Assembly (NCBI GenBank): GCA_028710605.1
Contig: JAQTTU010000001.1
Coordinates: 62,001 to 126,000, forward strand
Direction of reading: 5' to 3'
From: Sideroxydans sp.
GTDB taxonomy: Bacteria > Pseudomonadota > Gammaproteobacteria > Burkholderiales > Gallionellaceae
DNA length: 64,000 nucleotides
In this document: in pieces, positions 1 through 9,616 of the stretch
How positions within the stretch are numbered: position 1 is the first letter of the stretch
Layout of the letters: the number at the start of each line of letters is the position of its first letter
The notes under the pieces: generated by a model
What the model saw: the letters and a program-made list of their open reading frames with translations, nothing else
Told to the model about the DNA's origin: nothing
Databases searched by the model: none
Position numbers and translations under genes: made by a program

Positions 1-1670
1 TGGAACAGTTGCTGGTGCCGCAGTTGGCTCCGAACTTCCACGGCAAATCGCTGGCGCAAGGTCTGCCCGCCTCTCCCGGTGCGGCTTCCGGCAAGATCGT
101 GTTCGATGCCGACACCGCCGAAGCGCGCGGTCGTGCGGGCGAAAAAATTATTCTGGTGCGCGAAGAAACCAAGCCGGAAGACATCCACGGCTTCTTCCAG
201 GCACAGGGAATTTTGACCAGCCGTGGCGGCAAGACTTCGCACGCTGCCGTGGTGGCGCGCGGCATGGGCAAGCCCTGCGTTTCCGGTTGCGAGGCCATCG
301 TCATCAACGACGTGCTGCGCAGCGCACAGATCGGCGATACCACACTGCATGAAGGCGACATCATCACCATCGACGGCGGCACCGGCCATGTGTATGCGGG
401 CGAAGTGCCCACGGTGGAGCCGGAATTTTCGGAAGAGCTGGTCACGCTGCTGAAATGGGCGGACGAAATTTCCCGCCTCAAGGTGATGGCCAATGCCGAC
501 ACCCCCAACGATGCCGCGCGTGCGCGCGAATTCGGCGCGATGGGTATCGGCCTGTGCCGCACCGAACGCATGTTCAACAGCACCGACCGCCTGCCCATCG
601 TGCAGGAAATGATCCTGGCCGAGACGCTGGAAGATCGCCAATCCGCGCTGGATCGCCTGCTGCCTATCCAGCGCGCCGACTTCAAAGGCATCTTCAAAGC
701 CATGAAGGGCTTGCCCGTCACCGTGCGCCTGCTCGACCCGCCGATGCACGAGTTTCTTCCCACCGCCGCGCAACTCGAACTGGAAATCGCCCACCTGCAC
801 CAACTGCGCGACACCATCAAGGGGCTGGAAGAGTTGCCGGACACGCTGAAGATGCTCAACCCCAAGCTGTACCAGCAATACGCCGACGGCCTGACCAAGC
901 TGATGGGCGGACTGCAAGACTTCAAGGGATCGCATCTGGAAGAAGATGTCATCAGCAAAAAAGAAATCGTGCTGAAAAAAGTGCGCGCCTTGTCCGAAGT
1001 CAACCCGATGCTGGGGCATAGAGGCGTGCGGCTGGGCATCACCTATCCCGAAATCTATTCCATGCAGATCCGCGCGGTGCTCGAAGCCGCCGCGCTGTGC
1101 GCCAAGGAAGGCATCGAAATTCACCCCGAAATCATGGTGCCGCAAGTGGCCACGGTGGAAGAACTCAAACGTATCCACAGCTACGTGAAACGCATCCATG
1201 CGGAAGTGAACTCGACCTACGGCATTGACGTGCAATTCAAGTTCGGCTCCATGCTGGAAGTGGTGCGTGCCTGCGTGCGCGCCGGACGCATGGCCGAGAT
1301 CGCCGAGTTCTTCTCGTTCGGCACCAACGACCTCACCCAAGCCACCTTCTCGTTCAGCCGCGAAGATGCGGAAAACAAATTCCTGCCCGCTTACAACGAG
1401 ACCGGAATCCTGCAAGACAATCCGTTTGAAGTGCTGGACATCAAGGGTGTCGGACAGATCATGAAGATGGCCATAACAAGGGGTCGCGAGACCAACCCCG
1501 ACCTGAAAATGGGCATCTGCGGCGAACATGGCGGCCACCCCGGCTCCATCCATTTCTGCCACCACATCGGCCTCAACTACGTCTCCTGCTCCGGCCCGCG
1601 CGTGCCTATCGCCCGTCTGGCTGCGGCGCAGGCGAAGTTGATGGAAGCGCAATACCGGGAACCGAGCTGA
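1..1670 (+). CDS. ppdK: Pyruvate, phosphate dikinase, C-terminal part (5' end outside window)
   Basis: Interconverts pyruvate, ATP and phosphate with PEP, AMP and pyrophosphate; cytoplasmic. The frame is open to the left edge, so about 555 of the usual 870-900 residues are present and the ATP-grasp domain is missing. Visible parts are the phosphohistidine swivelling domain with the motif GGKTSHAAVVARGMGKPC (the phosphorylated His lies in TSHAA) and the PEP/pyruvate TIM-barrel, with GTNDLTQATFSFSRED and the C-terminal catalytic Cys in GICGEHGGHPGS. These distinguish it from PEP synthase and enzyme I of the PTS. A terminator follows directly. With the pyruvate carboxylase genes at 14.3-17.6 kb it would link pyruvate to PEP and oxaloacetate; the defence island lies between them. 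Confidence 0.96.
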   Translation, partial: EQLLVPQLAPNFHGKSLAQGLPASPGAASGKIVFDADTAEARGRAGEKIILVREETKPEDIHGFFQAQGILTSRGGKTSHAAVVARGMGKPCVSGCEAIVINDVLRSAQIGDTTLHEGDIITIDGGTGHVYAGEVPTVEPEFSEELVTLLKWADEISRLKVMANADTPNDAARAREFGAMGIGLCRTERMFNSTDRLPIVQEMILAETLEDRQSALDRLLPIQRADFKGIFKAMKGLPVTVRLLDPPMHEFLPTAAQLELEIAHLHQLRDTIKGLEELPDTLKMLNPKLYQQYADGLTKLMGGLQDFKGSHLEEDVISKKEIVLKKVRALSEVNPMLGHRGVRLGITYPEIYSMQIRAVLEAAALCAKEGIEIHPEIMVPQVATVEELKRIHSYVKRIHAEVNSTYGIDVQFKFGSMLEVVRACVRAGRMAEIAEFFSFGTNDLTQATFSFSREDAENKFLPAYNETGILQDNPFEVLDIKGVGQIMKMAITRGRETNPDLKMGICGEHGGHPGSIHFCHHIGLNYVSCSGPRVPIARLAAAQAKLMEAQYREPS

Positions 1671-1690
1671 GTTGGTTTTGATTGTGTAGT

Positions 1691-1730
1691 AGAAAAAAAG
1701 GGGGGCGGCTTCCCCCTTTTTTTGTTTTTT
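1691..1730 (+). terminator. Rho-independent terminator after ppdK
   Basis: An A-tract, a G-run (GGGGGG), a short CGGC loop, then CCCCC and a long T-tract. It lies about 20 bases after the ppdK stop codon and reads as a terminator on the + strand. Confidence 0.85.
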
Positions 1731-1743
1731 GTAGGTGTGAATT

Positions 1744-1779
1744 TACCTCGAAGTGGTTCTTGCGCCCTGTGGGTGTTCA
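1744..1779. repeat. Copy 1 of a 33-36 bp dispersed repeat with two mini-hairpins
   Basis: Shares ACCTCGAAG(T/A)GGTTC and TTGC(G/A)CCCTGTGGGTGTT with the sequence at 25356-25391. In the second copy both halves are perfect small hairpins (ACCTC-GAA-GAGGT and CACCC-TGT-GGGTG). It is intergenic in both places. Between 1780 and 1920 nothing else is recognisable. Confidence 0.6.
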
Positions 1780-1927
1780 CACATATGCACTTTCGCTCAG
1801 ACGTTCCTAATTTCAGGAAAGTATATTCTCCTGTCCGCGCAGACCAGACTCCACAGTAGGTCGCGGTAGCGTGTGCCCCATACTTCAACTATCATAACCG
1901 TCATACAAATAGCTGGGGGAGCGCGCC

Positions 1928-2167
1928 ATGCAAGCTTTACGTTACGTCACCGAATCGATAAACCATCAAGTCATTATCAGCCTGCCGCCCGAACTGGATT
2001 TTCAGCGTCTGGAAATAATCGTGCTCCCACTCGAAGGAAAAATATCACTCCAGAGCAATACCCCAGCTCGCCGCAAACCATCACCATTACTGGCCGGAAG
2101 CGTAGTGATGGCGGATGACCTGATCACCCCGGCAACACCGGAAGGCGATTGGGACGCACTGAAATGA
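1928..2167 (+). CDS. Small antitoxin of a PIN-domain toxin pair
   Basis: A 79-residue protein directly upstream of a PIN toxin, with which it overlaps by four bases (ATGA). The N-terminus (INHQVIISLPPELDFQRLEIIVLP) resembles short antitoxins that begin with a beta strand giving the LPPEL-x-EIIVLP pattern, and the tail is short and flexible, as expected for a toxin-binding segment. The ATG at 1928 has a GGGGGAGC ribosome-binding site. The exact antitoxin family is not certain; the assignment rests mainly on size and coupling to the toxin. Confidence 0.75.
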   Translation: MQALRYVTESINHQVIISLPPELDFQRLEIIVLPLEGKISLQSNTPARRKPSPLLAGSVVMADDLITPATPEGDWDALK

Positions 2168-2559
2168 TTGTCCTCGATACCCACGTTTGGGTTCGATGGG
2201 TTGACAGCAGCTCCAATCCTTTGCCGACTGCTATTGTCGAACAAATCGAGACGGCCGATGCTTTGGCGGTAAGTGCAGTTTCATGTTGGGAAATTGCATG
2301 GTTGGTTCGCAACAACCGCGTGCAACTGAAGCTTGAATTTGAGCTCTGGCTTGAGAGCAGCTTGACCGGCTCGGGCGTAAGCTGCCTTCCGGTTGACCGT
2401 AGCATCGCCGTTCGTGCAGCAAACCTGCCCGTGCATCATCGAGACCCTGCCGACCGCCTGATTATCGCGACTGCTATTGAGCATCAAGCTGGATTGATTA
2501 GCTTGGATCACGTTTTCCCGTCATATACCGAACTATCCCATTTGCTAATCAGGGGTTGA
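2164..2559 (+). CDS. PIN-domain ribonuclease toxin (VapC-like)
   Basis: A 131-residue PIN-domain protein, expected to be a Mg-dependent RNase neutralised by the upstream antitoxin. The acidic active-site residues are in place: D5 in IVLDTHVWVRW, E43 in SAVSCWEIAWL, D97 in HRDPADRLIIATA, and D115 in ISLDHVF. The start is taken at the ATG overlapping the antitoxin stop (ATGA), because an upstream in-frame start would lie inside the antitoxin and add only five residues. The gene looks intact. Confidence 0.88.
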   Translation: MIVLDTHVWVRWVDSSSNPLPTAIVEQIETADALAVSAVSCWEIAWLVRNNRVQLKLEFELWLESSLTGSGVSCLPVDRSIAVRAANLPVHHRDPADRLIIATAIEHQAGLISLDHVFPSYTELSHLLIRG

Positions 2560-2691
2560 ACGTGGAAATCTGATTGTCGGGTTGTGGAGTGGAGCATTTT
2601 ACCCCGCCTTATTCCCAAACTTCCGCCCTGCAAATATTGGCAAATCAGTTGTGCTAGCATTTCCGAACAACAAATGCACGAGGCAATAATC

Positions 2692-2937
2692 ATGAGCGCG
2701 GTCGAACAAGTGTTAATCGAAAAAATCAGGCAACTTCCACCGCAACAGTTTGCCGAAATTGAAGACTTTGTAGAATTTCTAGCGGACAAGGCCAGCAAGC
2801 GCGCGGCACTCGACCGCTTGCTCTCGGTCGCCCCGGCGATGGAAGCTGCGGGCGTAACTCCGCTAACTGAAGAAGAAATTGCTGCTGAAATTAAAGCTGC
2901 CCGAACTGAACGTCGCGCTCAATTCAGCAAAAAATAA
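2692..2937 (+). CDS. Antitoxin of second PIN toxin pair (DUF2281-like)
   Basis: An 81-residue protein beginning MSAVEQVLIEKIRQLPPQQ, with the IxxLPPxxxxEIxDFVEFL helix pattern of DUF2281-type antitoxins and a charged C-terminus (TERRAQFSKK). The frame is open further upstream, but the ATG at 2692 is preceded by GAGG and matches where this family begins. Eleven bases after its stop comes a PIN toxin that is frameshifted, so this antitoxin may now have no partner. Confidence 0.75.
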   Translation: MSAVEQVLIEKIRQLPPQQFAEIEDFVEFLADKASKRAALDRLLSVAPAMEAAGVTPLTEEEIAAEIKAARTERRAQFSKK

Positions 2938-2948
2938 GCGACTGATCC

Positions 2949-3349
2949 GTGCGGATGGTTCTGGATACGAATGTGGTTTTTTCGGCGATGTTATGGCGCG
3001 GCACACCGTATCGTTTGCTCGAAGCGTACAGCTTAATAGCAGTGCGGTACTACTCGATGAATTAGCAGAAGTGCTGACGCGCCCCTCAGCCAGCAAACGA
3101 TTATCAGCAATTGATAAAAATGCGCGCACTGTTTTAGCCGATTACAGGGCGGCAATTAAACTTGTCTCGCCCACCCACATTCCCCGCGTTGTTCTAAACG
3201 ACCCGGATGACGATCACGTCATCGCAGCCGCATTGGCAGCGCACGCAGACTTGATCGTTTCAGGCGACGACGATCTGATTTCGCTCAAACACTACGAGGG
3301 CATTTTCATCATCAATGCGGCAGAAGCCATCGAACGAATTTCCCGCTAG
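2949..3349 (+). pseudogene. PIN-domain toxin, disrupted by a frameshift/deletion
   Basis: The first frame (GTG at 2949) reads MRMVLDTNVVFSAMLWRGTPYRLLEA, the start of a PIN toxin, then runs to a TAG at 3063-3065. From about 3025 a different frame gives VQLNSSAVLLDELAEVLTRP through LNDPDDDHVIAAALAAHADLIVSGDDD to the stop at 3349, the rest of the same fold. The stretch between LLEA and SSAVLL is only about 9-10 bases, against roughly 30 in family members as I remember them. A short deletion is therefore more likely than a single-base error. No functional toxin can be read without recoding. Confidence 0.85.
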
Positions 3350-3754
3350 TCTGCTCGGCTCCTCCCCTGACAAGGGGAGGTTGGGAGGGGTTTGGTTCTG
3401 AAAAAACTGCCTAGGATTAACAGGAATTCCAATGTCCGAAGAAACTGATGACGGCTTTTTATTGGGGCACTAATGCACACATTTTCCGATTTTTCAAAAC
3501 ACACCTGCCCGGAGAAACGCATGAATAGGGCATCTTCATCAATAAAATGACGTAGATCGCCTATCCATGCGCCTTCCCGTGATGTTGTGTTTTTAAAATG
3601 TAAAACGGGAGCGATTTTTTGCCGGGCGAGAATCAGTATTAAAAATACTGTTGAGTTTCGCCATGACGATGAACCGATGCCGCTGGGCAGCCTTGTTTAC
3701 AATTCCCGCAACTGAAATTCGCATAGAATAACGCCATCCTCAAGGAGAGCGGCT
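3350..3754. other. Intergenic stretch with repeats, no gene seen
   Basis: Holds a C/G-rich hairpin repeat at about 3360-3392 (CTCCCC-TGACAA-GGGGAG followed by TTGGGAGGGG) and a degenerate copy of the dispersed REPIN-like element at 3519-3570. No reading frame here looks coding. Confidence 0.7.
3519..3570. repeat. REPIN-like element, degenerate copy
   Basis: Imperfect inverted repeat: GCATGAATAGGGCATCT on the left pairs with AGATCGCCTATCCATGC on the right. It shares the (C)AATAGG-GATC core of the copies at 25303, 52497 and 58920. Confidence 0.65.
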
Positions 3755-4075
3755 TTGCAACACAATTCGTTGACCCCGGAAAAATTGCAGTCTGCTGTGG
3801 CTCGCATCGTCGCCAATAGCGGTTCGCCTGCGCGAGTGATTTTATTCGGCTCGCAAGCGCGCGGAGACGCTGACAAGGATTCAGACCTCGACCTGATGGT
3901 CGTTGAGCGGGAATTGCCGGATAAGGCGGCGGAGTATCTGCGCCTGAAAGCGGCCATCGGGCGAATGGGCGTGGGTGTGGATTTGCTGCTTTACTCCGAG
4001 GCCGAGTTTGAACGCCGCAGCCAAGTGCCGGGCACGGTTTCCTACTGGGCGAAAAAAGAAGGCAAAGTCTTGTGA
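3755..4075 (+). CDS. Minimal nucleotidyltransferase (MNT/GSQARG family)
   Basis: A 106-residue protein with the signature VILFGSQARGDADKDSDLDLMVV: the GS-x-ARG loop and the D-x-D metal-binding pair of DNA polymerase beta-like nucleotidyltransferases. Family members commonly act as antitoxins that AMPylate or otherwise modify a HEPN-domain toxin encoded next door. The start is a TTG with a good AAGGAG six bases upstream. No HEPN gene follows or precedes it, so it is an orphan here. It lies in a toxin-antitoxin cluster. Confident of the fold, not of the role. Confidence 0.85.
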   Translation: MQHNSLTPEKLQSAVARIVANSGSPARVILFGSQARGDADKDSDLDLMVVERELPDKAAEYLRLKAAIGRMGVGVDLLLYSEAEFERRSQVPGTVSYWAKKEGKVL

Positions 4076-4140
4076 CCCCGCCACTTCCCCCTGCCGAAAC
4101 CTGAAAACAAAAATACGCATCGCGCCGCAAGCCACAAAAC

Positions 4141-4188
4141 ACGGGAATCTCCATCGAATGCAAGACGTAGATGCCCTATCCATGCGCT
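4141..4188. repeat. REPIN-like element, degenerate copy
   Basis: ACGGGAATCT on the left and GTAGATGCCCTATCCATGCG on the right match the arms of the dispersed palindromic family. It lies between the nucleotidyltransferase gene and the end of the helicase gene. Confidence 0.55.
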
Positions 4189-4255
4189 TCTTCACGATAT
4201 GTCATCACGCAAAATGCGCCCGCGCACCATTTCAAGACGCACCACTACTGCCCCT

Positions 4256-6785
<2,530 letters not shown>

Positions 6786-6793
<8 letters not shown>

Positions 6794-8435
6794 CTTCTTC
6801 GACTACCGTGACATCTTCGAGCAAATCACTGGCGAGATCCATCGGGCGGACTATCTTTTCAATGAAGGCAATCTCACTGACCGTCAGGCCGTACTTCGCG
6901 TAGAGGTCAGCGTCCGTCCACTGTTTATTCCAATCCTGCGTTGGCACGAAGGTGTAAACCTTGCGCGTGGTGTCTTGCGATGGTTTGTGCAGAAGAATCA
7001 GCAGGCGCGTCAGACGGCAGGTGAGGTAGGACAAAACACTCTCGGCCTCGCTCTTGGAATCGAGCGGGCCGATGCACAAATAGGTTTCGGAACAGATGCT
7101 GCCCGGCTCACCAATGAAGGGCGTACTGAGGATGCGATGCGGGTAGGTGTCGCGATTGCCGGTGCCGGGCGCAGCGCGGCCAACATAAATCTTCCACTTG
7201 TCAATGAGTTCAGTGCCAGACGGCACGGAGTTTCTCGCGACGTACCCTGTCCCGCCGTTCTGGTAGATGAGCACATCACCAGCGCGCTTTGTTGCCTTGC
7301 CCTTGAAAGTTGTTTCAAGTGCGAACGGCTTTCTGGAGCTGACGAGCCGATCAAATCGCTTTCTTTCTGGTAGCAAGAGTGTTTCAGTTTGCCCCGTTTC
7401 GCCAGAAACGACTTTCTTGAGAATCGACAGCCCTTCATTGAAGCGAATGAACACATCCGCGCCCTGTTCAAGCAACCGTCGCGTGGTGGTCGAAACAGGC
7501 CAATCCTTGAAGCGGGTGGTCACGCGGCAGAGGCCGGGGTTATCCCGTTCCCATAGGAAGTAACACACGCCACCTTTGAGACCCACGCCCGGAAATACAT
7601 CCGCCGCGCTGAGGTAGTCATCAATGGAGCGCAAGCGATTATCGGTAAGCATAGCCTCTCTGAAGTCATCGAGGCCTTTCCCGCCAGCGAACCAGCGCGC
7701 TGGAATCACCAGAGACAGATAACGTGGTTCGAGCTTCTTGGCCTGCTCCACGAACAACTGATAAATCGGTGCGGCACTCTTGCCAAAGCCGCCGTCGTCC
7801 AACTGATACGGCGGATTCCCAATGATGACATCGAACTGCATATTGCCTCCAAACAACTCGGTCATTCGAGTCTTGATGTTGTCTGTGTGAATGAACGCGT
7901 AAGCGTGAGTTTCCAGCGCCTCGCCGCGATCCAGCGCCGCTTGGCTGGTGCCGCAAAATGTGCATTTGCCGTTGGCCCATTTGTGCTCGGTACGCTCAAA
8001 CCAGATATTGCCCGCCTCACTGTTAAAGCCCTTGGCGATGGAGTGCGCTCCATTGGCGTGCTTCGAGCAATACACGCTGCGCCGCGCCAGCAGGCTGGTG
8101 AGATGCGTAATGCCGATGCCGAACACTTGCTTCGTCAGGATATGATTGACCCGTTTTTCAAGGTTCGGCATTTCGTCTGCGAGACCTTTGTTCAGTCGGC
8201 TGGTAATTTCCCGCAGGAACACGCCCGACTTAGTGCACGGGTCGAGAAATTTCACCGTTTTGTCCGCCCAGAGGTTCGCCCCGTTGTGGCTGGTCGCCCA
8301 CGCCTCGGCAAGGGTATCGAGCATCCGGTTGGCAAACTCTGGCGGGGTGAATACCTCGTCGTTGGAAAGATTGGCAATACAGGTCAGTACATCGGGATTG
8401 CGACCGCGCAGGGTGAAGGCAACTTGCTCGCTCAT
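6786..8435 (-). CDS. Eco57I-type N6-adenine DNA methyltransferase
   Basis: A 549-residue gamma-type N6-adenine methylase. SAM-binding motif I lies in KFLDPCTKSGVFLREI (about residues 62-77) and the catalytic motif IV is NPPY at 207-210 within FDVIIGNPPYQLDDGG. The long C-terminal half, with IPARWFAGGKGLDDFREAML, is typical of Eco57I-like methylases and carries target recognition. Between the motifs, C125 and C158-x2-C161 could form a small metal site. The start ATG overlaps the upstream AlbA_2 stop by four bases (ATGA). Its first 76 codons are duplicated at 12310-12536. It probably protects sites cut by the coupled helicase-nuclease. Confidence 0.9.
8209..8435 (-). repeat. Direct repeat copy A: methylase 5' end
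   Basis: The first 227 bases of the full-length methylase gene. Hand alignment to 12310-12536 shows 21 mismatches, no gaps (206/227 identical) and the same orientation. The two copies bracket the AlbA_2 and TrlF-like genes. Confidence 0.92.
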
Positions 8436-9616
8436 GGGCGCGCTTCCTCGCGCATTGCCGACAATGTGTCAGGTCGCGTAACGATGACCTTGAACAGATT
8501 ACCCGCGCGGTCATCGATGAGTTCAATGTCAGGCCATGCCCGCAGAGCGCGCAGCAAGCCGCTGCCTAAGCCACGATAGGGCAGGAGCTTGGCGGCGAAG
8601 GAAGCGAGGACGGGATTGCGCATGTTGGAGTTACCGGCTTTGACGTTCTCGATCGTCAGGTTATTGGGCAGGTGTCCGGGGCTGATGATCTCGACCCGAT
8701 TCGCAAACACCAGCACACGCACCGGGGCGCTGATAAAGTAGTCGCGGTGGATGAGGGCGTTGGCGACCAGCTCTTCCCAGACGATGCGGGGAATCTCGGG
8801 CTGGCCTTGGGAATTGAAGCCCTGCTCGTCCTGCGCGGCGCGGGTGTTGGCGACGATGAAGCCCAGCGTCTGCAAGAACACATCCGCCAGTTTGCCGGTG
8901 ATGTCGCGGCTGTCGATGTAGCGTTCGTCCTCGACCCGGATGCCGACAAAAGCAACGGCCTTGACGATGAAGGCGGGCAGCGCGTACTGCGGCGCCTTGG
9001 CAAACAGCAGGCTGCCCGCCACGTTGAGCTGCCCCTGGTTCATCAGGTTCATGTTGGTCAGCAACAGCGGCAGCGGCTGGTTATGCTGAGCGAGCGGCTC
9101 GCCGAATTGCCGCTCAAAGAAGGCTTCGAAATAGGGCATGTCCACATCGCCCGCGCCCAAGCCCGCCACGGGCGTTTCGTCGGCGTGCACCAAGCCCGCT
9201 TGCTGGAACAGGCGCTGGATTTCCTCGCGCGAAGTGGCGCGCCGCTTGTCCGCGCCATTCTTTACCCAGATCGCGCCGTTCTTGTCCATGTAGGGCTTGC
9301 TGACACCTTCCGCAATGGTGAGCACCATCACGGTGCCATTCGGATGCGGCACGTTCTCTGTGAGTGGGTTCACAGCGGGCCGCACGTTCTGGGATGCACT
9401 GTTTGAAATGAGCTGGTTCAAGCGGTCAATGTCTGCGCCTGACAAGCCAAGCACTGAGCCATCGTTTTGCACGCCAATGAAAATCTTCCCGCCAGCGGTG
9501 TTGCTGAAGGCGACGATCTCGGCCGCCAACGCATCGGCATTGGTGAAGTTCTCCTTGAACTGATGGCGGCTGTCCTCGCCCCGGCTAAGGATGTCGATCA
9601 GCTCTGTGGTTTCCAT
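8432..9616 (-). CDS. AlbA_2 (Schlafen-like) domain protein with RecG-like C-terminus
   Basis: A 394-residue protein. Residues 10-130 form an AlbA_2 domain (EDSRHQFKENFTNADALAAEI, then AFSNTAGGKIFIGVQNDG). The middle/C-terminal part carries the ATPase-like segment IVWEELVANALIHRDYF and a nucleotide-site-like PGHLPNNLTIENV. Proteins of this build are often labelled ATP-dependent helicase RecG-like or transcriptional regulator, and they recur in defence neighbourhoods. The start codon lies 19 bases inside the end of the TrlF-like gene, and the stop overlaps the methylase start (ATGA). Role unknown; I infer a nuclease or regulator subunit working with the TrlF-like ATPase. Confidence 0.85.
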   Translation of the reverse strand: METTELIDILSRGEDSRHQFKENFTNADALAAEIVAFSNTAGGKIFIGVQNDGSVLGLSGADIDRLNQLISNSASQNVRPAVNPLTENVPHPNGTVMVLTIAEGVSKPYMDKNGAIWVKNGADKRRATSREEIQRLFQQAGLVHADETPVAGLGAGDVDMPYFEAFFERQFGEPLAQHNQPLPLLLTNMNLMNQGQLNVAGSLLFAKAPQYALPAFIVKAVAFVGIRVEDERYIDSRDITGKLADVFLQTLGFIVANTRAAQDEQGFNSQGQPEIPRIVWEELVANALIHRDYFISAPVRVLVFANRVEIISPGHLPNNLTIENVKAGNSNMRNPVLASFAAKLLPYRGLGSGLLRALRAWPDIELIDDRAGNLFKVIVTRPDTLSAMREEARP

